Source of the DNA: Novosphingobium album (ex Hu et al. 2023)
GTDB taxonomy: Bacteria > Pseudomonadota > Alphaproteobacteria > Sphingomonadales > Sphingomonadaceae
Length of the DNA: 64,000 nucleotides
Assembly: GCF_022832385.1 (NCBI RefSeq)
Contig: NZ_JALHLE010000027.1
Span: 1-64,000 of the forward strand
Direction of reading: 5' to 3'
The notes below the pieces were generated by a model. It did no database searches. It was not told the origin of the DNA and saw only the letters and a list, made by a program, of their open reading frames with translations. This document shows, one piece after another, positions 32,581-42,394 of this stretch. The position numbers and the translations under genes are program-made. Positions within the stretch are counted from its first letter, which is position 1. Every line of letters starts with the position of its first letter.

Positions 32581-33942
32581 TTATTCCCGAAGAGCGCGTT
32601 TGAATTGATCCGAAAGAGGGCGAATTATGTATTGAAGCATCGTTCTCTTCTGGGTCTGGATAAATGACTCGACCGGCATACCCACGGACAGCCGCACTTT
32701 CTCAAGCTTCCGAAACTCTTCATCCGTAATGGAGACAGTGACAGAATAGTAAGTGACGTTGGTCCCACGATCGACGGTGCGGTCGGCGCCGACCTGCGTG
32801 ACCGTCCCTGCAAGTTCAGGCGTGGTGCGCATGTCCAGCGCCGTGAAGCGCAAGTGGGCTGGCTGCCCGACGGTCACGCTGTCGATATCGGCAGGCCGCA
32901 CTTGCGCCCGGACGACAAGCCGGTCCCTGGCCGGCACGATTTCCATGAGCGCCTCGCCGGCGGGCACCACGCCGCCGACCGTACGGACCTGTAGCTTGTC
33001 GACAATGCCGTCCAGCGGCGCGCGGATCGCGGTCCGGTCGTTCTGATCGCTGGCGGCTGCCTCCTGCTTGCGCAAGTCCGATATCGCCGCCTGAACCTGC
33101 GCCAGTTCCAGTGCCGCCTCGCTGCGCGCCGCGCTCGCCACCGATGCCATCTGCACCTGCAGTTCGCCGATCCGCGCGTGCGCCTGCGCCATGCCGGACT
33201 GCGCCGTGGCCTTCTGCGCCTGCACACCGACCGCTGCCCGTTCAAGCGCATTGAGACGATCCAGCGTGGTGAGGCGCCCCTCGTAGAGCTGGCGCGTCTG
33301 CGCGAGTTCCTCGTTTACCAGCTTGTCCTGCCGGGCATAGGCATCGGCCTGACTGGCATATGTCGCGATGTCAGCGCGGCTCTGGGCAATCCTAGCCTGA
33401 AGCTGGCGCACCTGATCTGTCCGCGCCTGCCGGCCGAGCGCAAAACTCCGGCGCTCATCATCCATGGCTGCCTTGACGGCGGGGTCCTGCGCCTTGCGCA
33501 CCAGTTCTTCGGGAAATACGACATCCGCCGCACCGCTTTGCAGGGCCCGCAACCGGGCGGCCCTGGCCAGAAGCTGATCGAGCCCGAGACCGGTATATTC
33601 GGCCACCGCCCCGGCAACCTTGCTGTCGAGCCGGATCAGCACCTGCCCCCGCTTCACGAAGTCGCCATCGCGCACGAGAATGTCTGACGCGACACCGCCG
33701 AATGGATGGGAGATTTCCTTGACGTGCGTTTCCACGGTCACCTCGCCCGGCGCGATCACAGCACCCGCCATCGGCAAGAACGTGATGAGCCCGCCCGCCC
33801 CGAACACCAGCAGGGCAACGGCCCACAGTCCAAAACGGATCAGACGGGAAAGGCCCTGCTCCGAAGCGGCCGCAGATTCCACCGGAACGGCAGCCACCGC
33901 ATAGGCAGGCCCCGCCGCCACAAGCGGCACCGACTGGTTCAC
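32581..33942 (-). CDS. HlyD-family membrane fusion protein of a type I secretion system
   Basis: This 453-residue adaptor has one membrane helix near residue 45 (FGLWAVALLVFGAGGLITFL). A barrel-sandwich/lipoyl half-motif follows (VETHVKEISHPFGGVASDIL), then a long coiled coil of Ala/Gln-rich heptads, the return lipoyl half, and a beta-barrel C-terminus. It links the ABC exporter to a TolC-type channel. The start is GTG at 33942, overlapping the ABC stop (GTGA). Confidence 0.93.
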   Translation of the reverse strand: MNQSVPLVAAGPAYAVAAVPVESAAASEQGLSRLIRFGLWAVALLVFGAGGLITFLPMAGAVIAPGEVTVETHVKEISHPFGGVASDILVRDGDFVKRGQVLIRLDSKVAGAVAEYTGLGLDQLLARAARLRALQSGAADVVFPEELVRKAQDPAVKAAMDDERRSFALGRQARTDQVRQLQARIAQSRADIATYASQADAYARQDKLVNEELAQTRQLYEGRLTTLDRLNALERAAVGVQAQKATAQSGMAQAHARIGELQVQMASVASAARSEAALELAQVQAAISDLRKQEAAASDQNDRTAIRAPLDGIVDKLQVRTVGGVVPAGEALMEIVPARDRLVVRAQVRPADIDSVTVGQPAHLRFTALDMRTTPELAGTVTQVGADRTVDRGTNVTYYSVTVSITDEEFRKLEKVRLSVGMPVESFIQTQKRTMLQYIIRPLSDQFKRALRE

Positions 33943-35867
33943 CGGCCAATCTCCACTGGCGTGCCCGCACTCTCATTCTCGCGGACCTGGCTGCCCTTGA
34001 GAGGCGGATTTCCAGGCCTGAGACGGTCCGCGCGCGTCGCGTCCCCGCCGAATTTGGGCACCGGCAGCTTCGTGCGCGCTTCGAAGTCCTCGCGCCGCTC
34101 GAAGCGTTCGATCCGGCCGTTGTTCATCACCATGATATGGCTGACATGCGCGACGATGCTCGGCCGGTGCGCAATCACCACCACAATGGCGCCCCGTTCG
34201 CGCGCGCGCCGGATCGCCGTGCCCAGCGCCGCTTCGCCATCGTAGTCGAGATTGCTGTTCGGCTCGTCGAGCACGATCAGGAAAGGATTGCCGTAGAGCG
34301 CGCGGGCCAGCGCGATGCGCTGCCGCTGCCCGGCGGAGAGCCCGCCCCCTTGCGGTCCGATCAGATAATCGTACCCGCCCTCCAGCCGCACGATCAGATC
34401 GTGGCAATCCGCAGCCTTCGCCGCCTCGAGCACCGCATCGCAGTCGGCATCGGGACGGAAGCGCGCGATGTTCTGCGCGATCGTGCCTTCGAACAGTTCG
34501 ATCGACTGCGGCACATAACCGACGATACGGACGATCTGGTCCGGCGCCCACTGGTCCAGCGTCGCGCCATCCAGCCGCACTGCCCCGCGCAGGACAGGCC
34601 AGATCCCGCATACCGCACGCGCCAGCGTGGTCTTGCCCGAACCGCTGCGTCCCACCACAGCCAGAGCCTGCCCCGCCGACAGTTTGAAGCTGATGTCAGC
34701 CAGTGTGACCGTTCGGGTGCCCGGCGGCGCAGCGGTAACGCCGGAAATCACCAGCGAGGACTTCGGTTCTGCCAGCCCCATCGGATCCACCCGGTACGGC
34801 ACGGCCTCCAGCAATCCCCGCAGCCGGTCCATCGCCTGACGGCTCGAGACCATGCCCTTCCAGTTGGCAATCACCTGCTCGACCGGTGCCAGCGCGCGGG
34901 TCGACAGGATCGAACTGGCAATGATGATGCCCCCCGTCGCGCTGCCGCGGATCACCAGGTAGGCCCCGAGCGCCAGAGTCGAGGATTGCAGCAATGTGCG
35001 GAACGCCTTGGTCGATCCCGACATCGTGCTGGAAATGAAGGAAAAGCGGTCGTTGGCGTGCAAGTAGGCGGCCTCGATCCGGTGCCACTCTTCACGCCGC
35101 GCCCCTGCCATGCCCATGGCCTTGAGCGTTTCTGCATTGCGCAACGTGGCATCGGCCAGCATCGCGCGCTGCGCGCCCACGCGCATCGTTTCGAGAGCCA
35201 GCGGGGCGGTCATGCGGTTGTTGAACAGCATCAGCGAGACCAGCACGGCCACACCGAACAGCGCCAGCAGACCCAGGGCCCAGTGAAACACGCTCAGGAT
35301 GAGCAGGTAGACCACGATCCACGGCAGATCGAGAATGGCCAGTGGCCCCGGGCCGGAGAGATAGCCGCGCACCGTATCGGCATCGCGCACGATCTGCGTG
35401 CCATTGGGCATGGCGCCCCGGCTCAGTTCGTAGCGGGAAATCACGTCCAGCACCCGGTTACTGACTGAGCGCATGAACAGGGAGCCGACATGGACCATGA
35501 TCCGTCCCCGCGTCACGTCGAGCAGCGCCTGAAACGCATAGGCCAGCGCCACCAGCACCAGCAGGCTGACCAGCGAGGGCACACTGCGGCTGGGCAGGAC
35601 GTCGTCATAAGTCAGCAGCATGAAGAACGAGCCTGCCAGCAGAAGCACGTTGTAGACGCTGCTGATGGCGATGACGGGCAGCAGAACGCGCCGGATCGGT
35701 GCAATCGCCGCCTTCAGCTCGGCCGAGAGGCTGACACCGAATATCACCGGCAACACCGCCCTTGTGCCGTATCCGCTGACTGGCAGGCCAGTACCACGCA
35801 TTCGATATTGCCTGCCACGGGCCACCAGCACGTGCCTATTCGCATAATTATGTCCTGTCCGGAACAT
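33939..35867 (-). CDS. Type I secretion ABC exporter (PrtD/HlyB-like)
   Basis: This 642-residue protein, or 620 if it starts at ATG 35801, has a membrane domain of about six helices and a C-terminal ATPase. The ATPase shows Walker A VGRSGSGKTTLARAV, signature LSAGQRQRIALARAL and Walker B FLIVLDEPNSNLD. It lacks an N-terminal C39 peptidase, as in PrtD/AprD exporters. It is the first gene of the minus-strand EPS operon and should secrete RTX proteins; the two RTX genes in the window (20371 and 62492) are natural cargo. The start is uncertain: ATG 35867 has only a weak ribosome site. Confidence 0.92.
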   Translation of the reverse strand: MFRTGHNYANRHVLVARGRQYRMRGTGLPVSGYGTRAVLPVIFGVSLSAELKAAIAPIRRVLLPVIAISSVYNVLLLAGSFFMLLTYDDVLPSRSVPSLVSLLVLVALAYAFQALLDVTRGRIMVHVGSLFMRSVSNRVLDVISRYELSRGAMPNGTQIVRDADTVRGYLSGPGPLAILDLPWIVVYLLILSVFHWALGLLALFGVAVLVSLMLFNNRMTAPLALETMRVGAQRAMLADATLRNAETLKAMGMAGARREEWHRIEAAYLHANDRFSFISSTMSGSTKAFRTLLQSSTLALGAYLVIRGSATGGIIIASSILSTRALAPVEQVIANWKGMVSSRQAMDRLRGLLEAVPYRVDPMGLAEPKSSLVISGVTAAPPGTRTVTLADISFKLSAGQALAVVGRSGSGKTTLARAVCGIWPVLRGAVRLDGATLDQWAPDQIVRIVGYVPQSIELFEGTIAQNIARFRPDADCDAVLEAAKAADCHDLIVRLEGGYDYLIGPQGGGLSAGQRQRIALARALYGNPFLIVLDEPNSNLDYDGEAALGTAIRRARERGAIVVVIAHRPSIVAHVSHIMVMNNGRIERFERREDFEARTKLPVPKFGGDATRADRLRPGNPPLKGSQVRENESAGTPVEIGR

Positions 35868-35980
35868 TCTCGCACTGCAGCAGAACAGACACCTCCATAA
35901 ACAACCAGAGCCAATAGATCAGTTTTGGGGCTTCCGACCCGACAGGCTTTGCTCTCTCAACCAACAATAGGGGAACGTTC
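35868..35980. promoter_or_regulatory. Divergent promoter region of the EPS/T1SS operon and the tolC-like gene
   Basis: These 113 bases carry promoters in both directions by position. A GCACTGCAGCAG sequence at 35872-35883 differs at one of 12 positions from the element upstream of the nirB leader (GCAGTGCAGCAG). A GGAGGTG ribosome-site-like sequence lies at 35891-35897 on the minus strand but is too far from either start. The -10/-35 boxes were not resolved. Confidence 0.45.
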
Positions 35981-37477
35981 TTGGTAACTTATACCTATGG
36001 AACAGCGTGCCTGATCACAGCATGTCTGTTCGCAACCACGCCATCGCGTGCCGACACGCTCGAACAGGCACTTGCGGAGGCTTACGTGGGCAATCCATCT
36101 CTAAAAGGCAGCCGCGATCTGGCCAGCGCCGCGGACGAAGGCGTGGTTCAGGCCAGGGCAGCCTACGGACCGACGCTGAGCGCCAGCGCCCGGCATACCT
36201 ATACCGCCGCCAGAACCCGCGGGACCCCCTTCCCTTCCGAGCACGACGGCTTCGCGAGTTCGCTGGACGTCACGCTGTCGCAGCCACTCTTCACATCCGG
36301 TCTGCTGGCCGCGCAAATGGATGCGGCGGAAGCGGCCAGCATGATCGAGCGGGAGAAGCTGCGCGGCAGCAGCCAGCAACTGATCCTCGATGTGGTCAAC
36401 GCCTATGTCTCGCTGCAGCGCGACGTGCAGCTCTATGGCGTGGCGCTGGACATCTATCAGTTGCTGCAGCAGCAGCGCGACGTGATCGCCGAACGCTACC
36501 GCCTGCGCGATTCCACCGCGCCGGACGTCGATCAGACCAACAACCGGCTGGAACTGGCCGCCGGACGCGTCATCATCGCACGCTCCACAGTGGAAGCCAG
36601 TGCGGCACGTTATCGCAATGTCGTGGGGACGTATCCCGGGGCACTGGCCCCGCTTCCCGCACTGCCGGACCTGCCGGCACTCGAAACGCTCTATGCGGCG
36701 GCCGAAACCCACAATCCGGCGCTCGGTGCCGCCAAGTTCACCGAAGCCCGTTCGCGCGCGGCCGTAGGCGCAGCCCGCGCACAGATGCGCCCGCAGATAA
36801 ACGCCTTCGCTTCGGCCGCGCGCAGTCCGGCTTCTCCGTACCAGAACACTTTGCGGGAGGAATCGGTACAAGCCGGCATAAGCCTGACGATGCCACTCTA
36901 CACCGGCGGCCAGCTCTCGTCCGCCTTGCGCGAAGCATCCGACCGCAACCTCGCCGACCGGCAATTGATCGAGCAGGCCCGGCGGGACATGCGCGAAACG
37001 CTGGCAACCGACTGGAGCCTGCTGCAGGCATCGAGCGAGGCCATGCCGCGCTACACTGCCGCAGTGCAGGCCGCCGAACGCGCGGTGGCGGGCGTAAAGA
37101 CGCAGGAAACGTCCGGAATCCGCACACTGCGCGACGTTCTGGACGTCACCAACGACCTGCTGAACGCCCGCACCGCCGCCGCCCAGACCCGCGCCGAGAT
37201 CTATCTGCGCCGAGTTGCGGTGCTGCGCGATGCGGGCCTTCTGACGATCGGCATGTTCGCGCAGATCCAGCCCTACGATCCCGACAGCCGCGAGGCCGGC
37301 ATTGCATATCTCGCGGGGCTGCCCCTGCGCCCTATCCTCGAACCGGCAGACCAGGCATTTGCTTCCGGCCGCGTTCCGCAGGAGCCGGTGCAACGGGAAA
37401 ATTCCGCCACCTATGACTGGGCGCATTCCGCCGGGAACCCTTTGCAGCCACCGGCCGGACCGCCCGCTGACCAGTAG
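35981..37477 (+). CDS. TolC-like outer-membrane channel of type I secretion
   Basis: This 498-residue protein starts at TTG 35981 with AGGGGAA seven bases upstream. The signal peptide is TACLITACLFATTPSRA. Two OEP repeats follow (first DTLEQALAEAYVGNPSLKG, second near ETLYAAAETHNPALGAAKF) with characteristic coiled-coil helices. It forms the outer-membrane duct for the ABC-HlyD pair encoded divergently. The C-terminal 60 residues are Pro/Gly-rich and extend beyond the usual TolC fold. Confidence 0.93.
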   Translation: MVTYTYGTACLITACLFATTPSRADTLEQALAEAYVGNPSLKGSRDLASAADEGVVQARAAYGPTLSASARHTYTAARTRGTPFPSEHDGFASSLDVTLSQPLFTSGLLAAQMDAAEAASMIEREKLRGSSQQLILDVVNAYVSLQRDVQLYGVALDIYQLLQQQRDVIAERYRLRDSTAPDVDQTNNRLELAAGRVIIARSTVEASAARYRNVVGTYPGALAPLPALPDLPALETLYAAAETHNPALGAAKFTEARSRAAVGAARAQMRPQINAFASAARSPASPYQNTLREESVQAGISLTMPLYTGGQLSSALREASDRNLADRQLIEQARRDMRETLATDWSLLQASSEAMPRYTAAVQAAERAVAGVKTQETSGIRTLRDVLDVTNDLLNARTAAAQTRAEIYLRRVAVLRDAGLLTIGMFAQIQPYDPDSREAGIAYLAGLPLRPILEPADQAFASGRVPQEPVQRENSATYDWAHSAGNPLQPPAGPPADQ

Positions 37478-37639
37478 CGGCCGTCCTTGGCCGGACCCGT
37501 CGCCCGAAGACGCAACGGGAATTGCTCCGGATCGGACACAATCGGCTGCATTTCCGGCGAACGTCCAGCAGCGGAACGCAAACCCAAGATGAAGCGCCTG
37601 AATACGAAGAACGAGAGCAAAAGAACATCGAGAGGTCGC

Positions 37640-37771
37640 ATGAACTGGCTCACACACAGGACATTTGCCGCACCGTCATGCCATCTGGGAGACCGCATTT
37701 CCCTGGGCGGCTGGGCTCTGGGCATCGCCTTCGGCCTGACGCTATGGGCCGTCCTCTTCTCGCTTGTTTGA
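37640..37771 (+). CDS. Possible small membrane protein (43 residues)
   Basis: The frame opens with ATG at 37640 after GAGAGG and encodes MNWLTHRTFAAPSCHLGDR, then one transmembrane helix (LGIAFGLTLWAVLFSLV) ending the protein. It lies 162 bases after the tolC-like gene. Only ribosome site and hydrophobicity support it, so it may not be expressed. Confidence 0.4.
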   Translation: MNWLTHRTFAAPSCHLGDRISLGGWALGIAFGLTLWAVLFSLV

Positions 37772-38201
37772 AGTCTCTCCGATCAACAAATTGGCGACGG
37801 GCGACAAAGACCGGCCTGCATCCGCTTCCGCGAACACAGAAAACACCTCCTGCGCCACAAGCAGGATGCGGGATTTCGTTTCGGCGGAACTGCGAGGGCC
37901 TGAACTGCGAACGGCAGGCATGAGCTGAGCGCCAGCATGCGGTTGACAGCCAAGGAACCCACAGGGTAGTGAACCACTGTTCACCATCGGTGAGACGTTC
38001 GCCTGCGACCCGCGAATAGCGGCAAAGTGATGTGCCTGAGGCAGTATCACCGCCGCCGGAGCGGAACGGAGACCTTCACGGAGCGGATGAGCGCAGGCAC
38101 AACAACAGCTGATCCGCATCGTGGACACATTCATTGTCCAGATCGCCGTCAGACAGAACAAGAACGGGCAAACAGCCCACGAATGGTGGAGAGGAAATCG
38201 T
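37772..38201. other. Intergenic region with no recognised gene
   Basis: This 430-base stretch separates the EPS locus from the catabolic block. Open frames here are short and compositionally poor. The promoter of the SDR-PQQ dehydrogenase operon should lie in its right half. No terminator with a T tract or clear operator was found. Confidence 0.5.
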
Positions 38202-38969
38202 ATGGCGGGAGATCTGGAGGGGAAGACCGCGCTCGTAACGGGAGCCAGCCGCGGGCTTGGCGTTCATATGGCATGCCGCCTTGCGCGGGCTGGCGCTCTG
38301 GTGGCGGTGAACTACGCTTCCGACGAGGCTGCGGCGAACGAGACCGTGCGCCAGATCGAGGCCGAAGGCGGCAAGGCCTTTACCGTGCAGGCCCGCCTCG
38401 GCAGTGAAGCAGCCGCAAATGAGCTGGTCTCCAGGCTCGACCAGGAACTGATTGCCCGGACCGGCAGTTCGGGCCTCGACATCCTCGTCAACAACATCGG
38501 CGGCGGCGATTACGGCCCGATCGCCGTCGCTGACGAAGCCATGTACGATCAGATGTTTTCCAACAACGTGCGCGGGCCGTTCTTCCTCACCCGCGCGCTC
38601 TATGACCGGCTCAACGACTTCGGGCGGGTGATCAACATTTCTTCGACCGGCGCACGGCTGACTGACCCCAACATCATCGTCTACACCATGGCCAAGGCCG
38701 CGGTGGACGCCTTTACCCGCGTTCTCGCGCAGGATCTGGGCAAGCGCGGGATCACCGTCAATTCGGTCGCTCCCGGTTTCACGGCGGGGCCAACGAACGC
38801 CTACATCGTCGAAGATCCGGTAGCCTCGAAGCAGGTGACGGATGTCACTGCACTCAACCGTTTCGGCCAGCCCGAGGAAATCGCCGACGTCGTCTATTTT
38901 CTCGCCTCGCCGCTGGGGCGCTGGGTAACGGCGCAACACATAGAGGCCAGCGGCGGTTTCAAGCTCTGA
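38202..38969 (+). CDS. Short-chain dehydrogenase/reductase
   Basis: This is a 255-residue NAD(P)-dependent SDR of the classical type. The cofactor motif is TGASRGLG, the NNIG motif is present in LVNNIGGG, and the catalytic residues are Ser in NISSTGA and Tyr/Lys in YTMAK. It ends with the characteristic EASGGFKL. The start is ATG at 38202 with GAGAGGAA upstream. It is the first gene of an operon with a PQQ dehydrogenase and an MDR oxidoreductase, so it probably acts on an alcohol or keto intermediate of the same substrate. Confidence 0.9.
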   Translation: MAGDLEGKTALVTGASRGLGVHMACRLARAGALVAVNYASDEAAANETVRQIEAEGGKAFTVQARLGSEAAANELVSRLDQELIARTGSSGLDILVNNIGGGDYGPIAVADEAMYDQMFSNNVRGPFFLTRALYDRLNDFGRVINISSTGARLTDPNIIVYTMAKAAVDAFTRVLAQDLGKRGITVNSVAPGFTAGPTNAYIVEDPVASKQVTDVTALNRFGQPEEIADVVYFLASPLGRWVTAQHIEASGGFKL

Positions 38970-39011
38970 ATGGCTATGGGAAGCCCGATTGACAGTGGGG
39001 GGAGAAGGGTG

Positions 39012-41300
39012 ATGGCGCGGATTGGAATCGCTGTGTTTGCGGCATTCCTGACCCTCGTGGGGGCAACACTGGCCGTGGGCGGCGGCGTGCTCGCCGCCGA
39101 TGGGGGCAGCCTATACTACTTGCCCGCCGGACTTGCGGTGCTTGTCTCAGCCTTCGGATTGTTCAGGCGAGCGCGCTACGCTGCCGCCGTCTATGGCGCG
39201 ATGCTGGCGGGAACGCTCGTGTGGAGCGTCTGGGAAGCCGGGTTCGATCCCTGGGCCCTGATGCCGAGACTGGGCGGCCCCGCGCTCGTGGGGCTGCTGT
39301 TCCTGTTGCCGGCGGTCCGCCGCGCAACGGGCGCGCCGCGCTGGTGGACCGGCCTCCCGGCAGTTCTCGCGCTTGCATTGCTGGGCGGAACCATCATCCG
39401 CTTGCAGACTTCCGAGAGCGGCTTGCCGGGGGCTGCTTCCGTCCCCGCGCTCGCCGGTGTGGATGGAACCTGGCGGCATTGGGGCAAGGACATCGGTGGC
39501 CTCAAATATGCCGCCACGGACCAGATCAACACCGGCAATGTCGGCAAGCTCAAGCTGGCCTGGCGGTATGACTCCGATATCCCACCGGGGCCGCTGGTGA
39601 GCCTCGAAGCCGCCCCCATCGCCATGGACGGGCGGCTCTACATGTGCCTCGAGAGCGGCACCATGACGGCGCTCGATCAGGACACGGGCAAGGAAATCTG
39701 GCGATACCGGTCCTTGCCCAAGGATGCGCCCTTCCTCGGCTGGAAGTGCCGTGGTGCGGCCTATTACGCATCGGCCAAGGCGGGTGAATGTGCAAGGCAG
39801 CTGTTCATCACGACCGCAGCCGGACAACTCGCCGCCATCGACGCCGATAATGGGCGCCCCTGCAGCGGCTTCGCCAAAAATGGCATCGCCGATCTGCGCG
39901 AAGGCATGGGCAAGGCGCATATCGAAGATGCGCTTCCGACCTCCCCGCCGACAGTGGTGAACGGGGTCGTCGTGGTCGGGCAAAGCATTTCCGACTTCGG
40001 CTCGATCGACTCTCCCTCCGGCGTCATCCGGGGGTACGACGCAGAGACCGGCGCCTTGCGCTGGGCCTGGGACGCGGGGCGGCCGGGCCAGACGCTGCTG
40101 AATCCCGGCGAGACCTATACGCGTGACACGCCCAATGCCTGGGGTGTGTTCAGCGGGGATGAGAAGCTGGGTCTCGTCTATGTCGGGACCGGCAACAGCC
40201 CGCCGGATTACTTCTCCGGCTCCCGCTCCAAAGTCGCGGATGATTTTACCGACAACATCGTCGCCATTGATGTTGCGACCGGGCAATTGCGCTGGCGATT
40301 CAAGACAGTGAACCACGACCTTTGGGACTACGACATCGCCGCGCAGTCCGTGGCCGTGGATCTTCCCGGCAAGGTTCCGGCGCTGATCGTGCCGACCAAG
40401 CGCGGCCAGATCTTCGTGCTTGACCGGCGGACCGGCAAGCCGATCGATCCCGTTGTGCAGAAGCCCGTCCCGCAAGGCGGCGTGGAAGGCGAATGGACGG
40501 CCGCAACGCAACCTTACACCACCGGCTTCCCGTCCGTGAGTGGCCCGCGCCTGCAGGAAAAGGACATGTGGGGCATCACCCCGCTCGACCAGATGGCCTG
40601 CCGCATCCAGTTCCGCCGGGCACGCTACGAGGGCGATTTCACGCCGATCACAACGCAACCGACAATCACCTATCCGGCTGTCGGCGGCGGGATCAACTGG
40701 GGCAGCGTCTCGGTCGACCCGCAGCGCGGGCTGTTGGTGGTCAACGCGCTGCGTCTTGCCAACCTCAACCAGCTTGAGCGGCGCAAACCGGGTGAAGTGG
40801 CCAAGGGCGGCTTCGAGGGCCGCGTCATCACCTTCCCGCAGGAAGGGACGCCCTATGCGTTCAAGTCATTCCCGTTCCTCTCGCCCATCTTCGTGCCGTG
40901 CCAGCAGCCGCCCTTCGGCACGATCTCGGTGTTCAACCTCGCCACGCGCAAGCTGGTCTGGGAAAAGCCGCTGGGCACGGCGGCCGGATCGGGACCGCTG
41001 GGCCTCGCCAGCCACGTGCCGCTGCTGATGGGCGCGCCGAATTTCGGCGGATCGGTCAGCACGGCCGGAGGTCTGACCTTCATCGCCGCGGCGCAGGACC
41101 GAACATTGCGAGCGTTCGATATCGCCAACGGCAAGGAACTGTGGAGCGCCACTCTGCCTTCAGTCGGGGCGGCCAATCCGATCAGCTACGTCTCGCCGAA
41201 GACGGGCCGCCAGTATGTCGTGATCGCTGCAGGCGGGCACTTCACCATTCCCGGGCCGCACGCGAGCGCGATCATGGCCTATGCCTTGCCGCAAAAATAA
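39012..41300 (+). CDS. Membrane-bound PQQ-dependent dehydrogenase (glucose dehydrogenase-like)
   Basis: This 762-residue protein has about five N-terminal membrane helices and a periplasmic eight-bladed PQQ propeller. It resembles membrane glucose dehydrogenase. Propeller marks are WRHWGKDIGGLKYAATDQIN, YVGTGNSPPDYFSGSR, TVNHDLWDYDIAAQSV and GGSVSTAGGLTFIAAAQDR. It oxidises a sugar or alcohol and passes electrons to ubiquinone. ATG at 39012 has a strong GGGAGAAGGG site; the ATG at 38970 directly after the SDR stop is the alternative. No pqq synthesis genes are in the window. The substrate need not be glucose. Confidence 0.88.
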   Translation: MARIGIAVFAAFLTLVGATLAVGGGVLAADGGSLYYLPAGLAVLVSAFGLFRRARYAAAVYGAMLAGTLVWSVWEAGFDPWALMPRLGGPALVGLLFLLPAVRRATGAPRWWTGLPAVLALALLGGTIIRLQTSESGLPGAASVPALAGVDGTWRHWGKDIGGLKYAATDQINTGNVGKLKLAWRYDSDIPPGPLVSLEAAPIAMDGRLYMCLESGTMTALDQDTGKEIWRYRSLPKDAPFLGWKCRGAAYYASAKAGECARQLFITTAAGQLAAIDADNGRPCSGFAKNGIADLREGMGKAHIEDALPTSPPTVVNGVVVVGQSISDFGSIDSPSGVIRGYDAETGALRWAWDAGRPGQTLLNPGETYTRDTPNAWGVFSGDEKLGLVYVGTGNSPPDYFSGSRSKVADDFTDNIVAIDVATGQLRWRFKTVNHDLWDYDIAAQSVAVDLPGKVPALIVPTKRGQIFVLDRRTGKPIDPVVQKPVPQGGVEGEWTAATQPYTTGFPSVSGPRLQEKDMWGITPLDQMACRIQFRRARYEGDFTPITTQPTITYPAVGGGINWGSVSVDPQRGLLVVNALRLANLNQLERRKPGEVAKGGFEGRVITFPQEGTPYAFKSFPFLSPIFVPCQQPPFGTISVFNLATRKLVWEKPLGTAAGSGPLGLASHVPLLMGAPNFGGSVSTAGGLTFIAAAQDRTLRAFDIANGKELWSATLPSVGAANPISYVSPKTGRQYVVIAAGGHFTIPGPHASAIMAYALPQK

Positions 41301-41326
41301 GCCTGGTATCTGAGGGGAGAACCTGA

Positions 41327-42310
41327 ATGGCCCGCATTGTCCGCTTCCATGAATTCGGTGGCCCCGAGGTTCTGCAAATCGACGATGTCCCCGTTGGCGA
41401 GCCCGGAGCCGGGGAAGTGCGGGTGCGCGTGGGCGCCTTCGGTCTCAACCGGGTGGAGACACTGTACCGCAGCGGCCAGTTCGGACCGGTCACATTCCCC
41501 GCGCGCATCGGGTACGAGATGGCGGGCACTGTCGACGCCGTTGGCACAGGCGTGACGCAATGGCGCGCGGGGGACCGGGTGGCGGCGCTGTTCGGTCAGT
41601 CCATGGAGGACTACGGCACGCACGGCGAACAAGTGCTCTATCCCGCGGACCTGCTGGTGCCGGTACCCAGAAGCATCACACTGGAACAGGCGGCGGCAAG
41701 CTGGATGCAGTACGGCACGGCCTATGCTCTCGTCGAAGTTGCGCATATTTCGGCAGGCCAGTTCGTGGTCATCAACGCCGCATCCTCGTCGGTGGGACTG
41801 GCTGCGATCCAGATTGCCTTGCGCGAAGGCGCTGTGCCCATCGCGATCACGCGTGGCCGGGACAAGGCCAGCGCGCTCGCGGAACTGGGCGCCACCCATG
41901 TGATCGTCAGCGACGAGGAGGATGTGCCTGCGCGGATCATGGCGATCACAAACGGTCAGGGTGCGCAGGTTGCCTTCGACGCGGTGGGCGGCGAGCCACT
42001 CTCCGCGCTGCTGACGGCGATGGCCCCACAGGGAATTGTGATCATCTATGGCATGCTCGCCGGATATCAGTGCACGCTGGCCCTGCCCCCGCTCATGCTG
42101 GCGAACCTGACCTTGCGCGGATTCTCCGCCGACCTGCTGGTTCGTGACGCCGCCAGCCGCCACCGGCTGGCTGACTATGTCGGCTCAGGCCTTGCCGATG
42201 GCACGCTGATCCCGGTGATCGACCGATGTTTCAGCCTTGACGACATTGTCGAAGCGCACCGCCACCTCGAAAGCAACCGGCAAATCGGCAAGATCGTGGT
42301 CACCGTTTAA
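41327..42310 (+). CDS. Zinc-free MDR oxidoreductase (quinone oxidoreductase-like)
   Basis: This 327-residue medium-chain dehydrogenase/reductase has the N-terminal FHEFGGPEVLQIDDVPVGEP, a GYEMAGTVDAVG segment, and a Rossmann fold with INAASSSVGLAAIQIALREG. No structural zinc Cys cluster is seen. It probably reduces a quinone or enal using NAD(P)H. The start is ATG at 41327 with GAGGGGAG upstream. It is the third gene of the SDR-PQQ dehydrogenase operon. Confidence 0.92.
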   Translation: MARIVRFHEFGGPEVLQIDDVPVGEPGAGEVRVRVGAFGLNRVETLYRSGQFGPVTFPARIGYEMAGTVDAVGTGVTQWRAGDRVAALFGQSMEDYGTHGEQVLYPADLLVPVPRSITLEQAAASWMQYGTAYALVEVAHISAGQFVVINAASSSVGLAAIQIALREGAVPIAITRGRDKASALAELGATHVIVSDEEDVPARIMAITNGQGAQVAFDAVGGEPLSALLTAMAPQGIVIIYGMLAGYQCTLALPPLMLANLTLRGFSADLLVRDAASRHRLADYVGSGLADGTLIPVIDRCFSLDDIVEAHRHLESNRQIGKIVVTV

Positions 42311-42394
42311 CGCTGGTCTGGCTCTACCTCGCGCCCGAAAGCCACCCGTGCATGGCGAGTGCGCCAGTTCCTGCGGCGGCGTGACCGCCGCAGC

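Noticed and set aside
37742..38161. 139-codon minus-strand frame between the tolC-like gene and the SDR gene
   Set aside because: No family is recognised, its Cys/Ser/Pro-rich sequence is atypical and it has no ribosome site.
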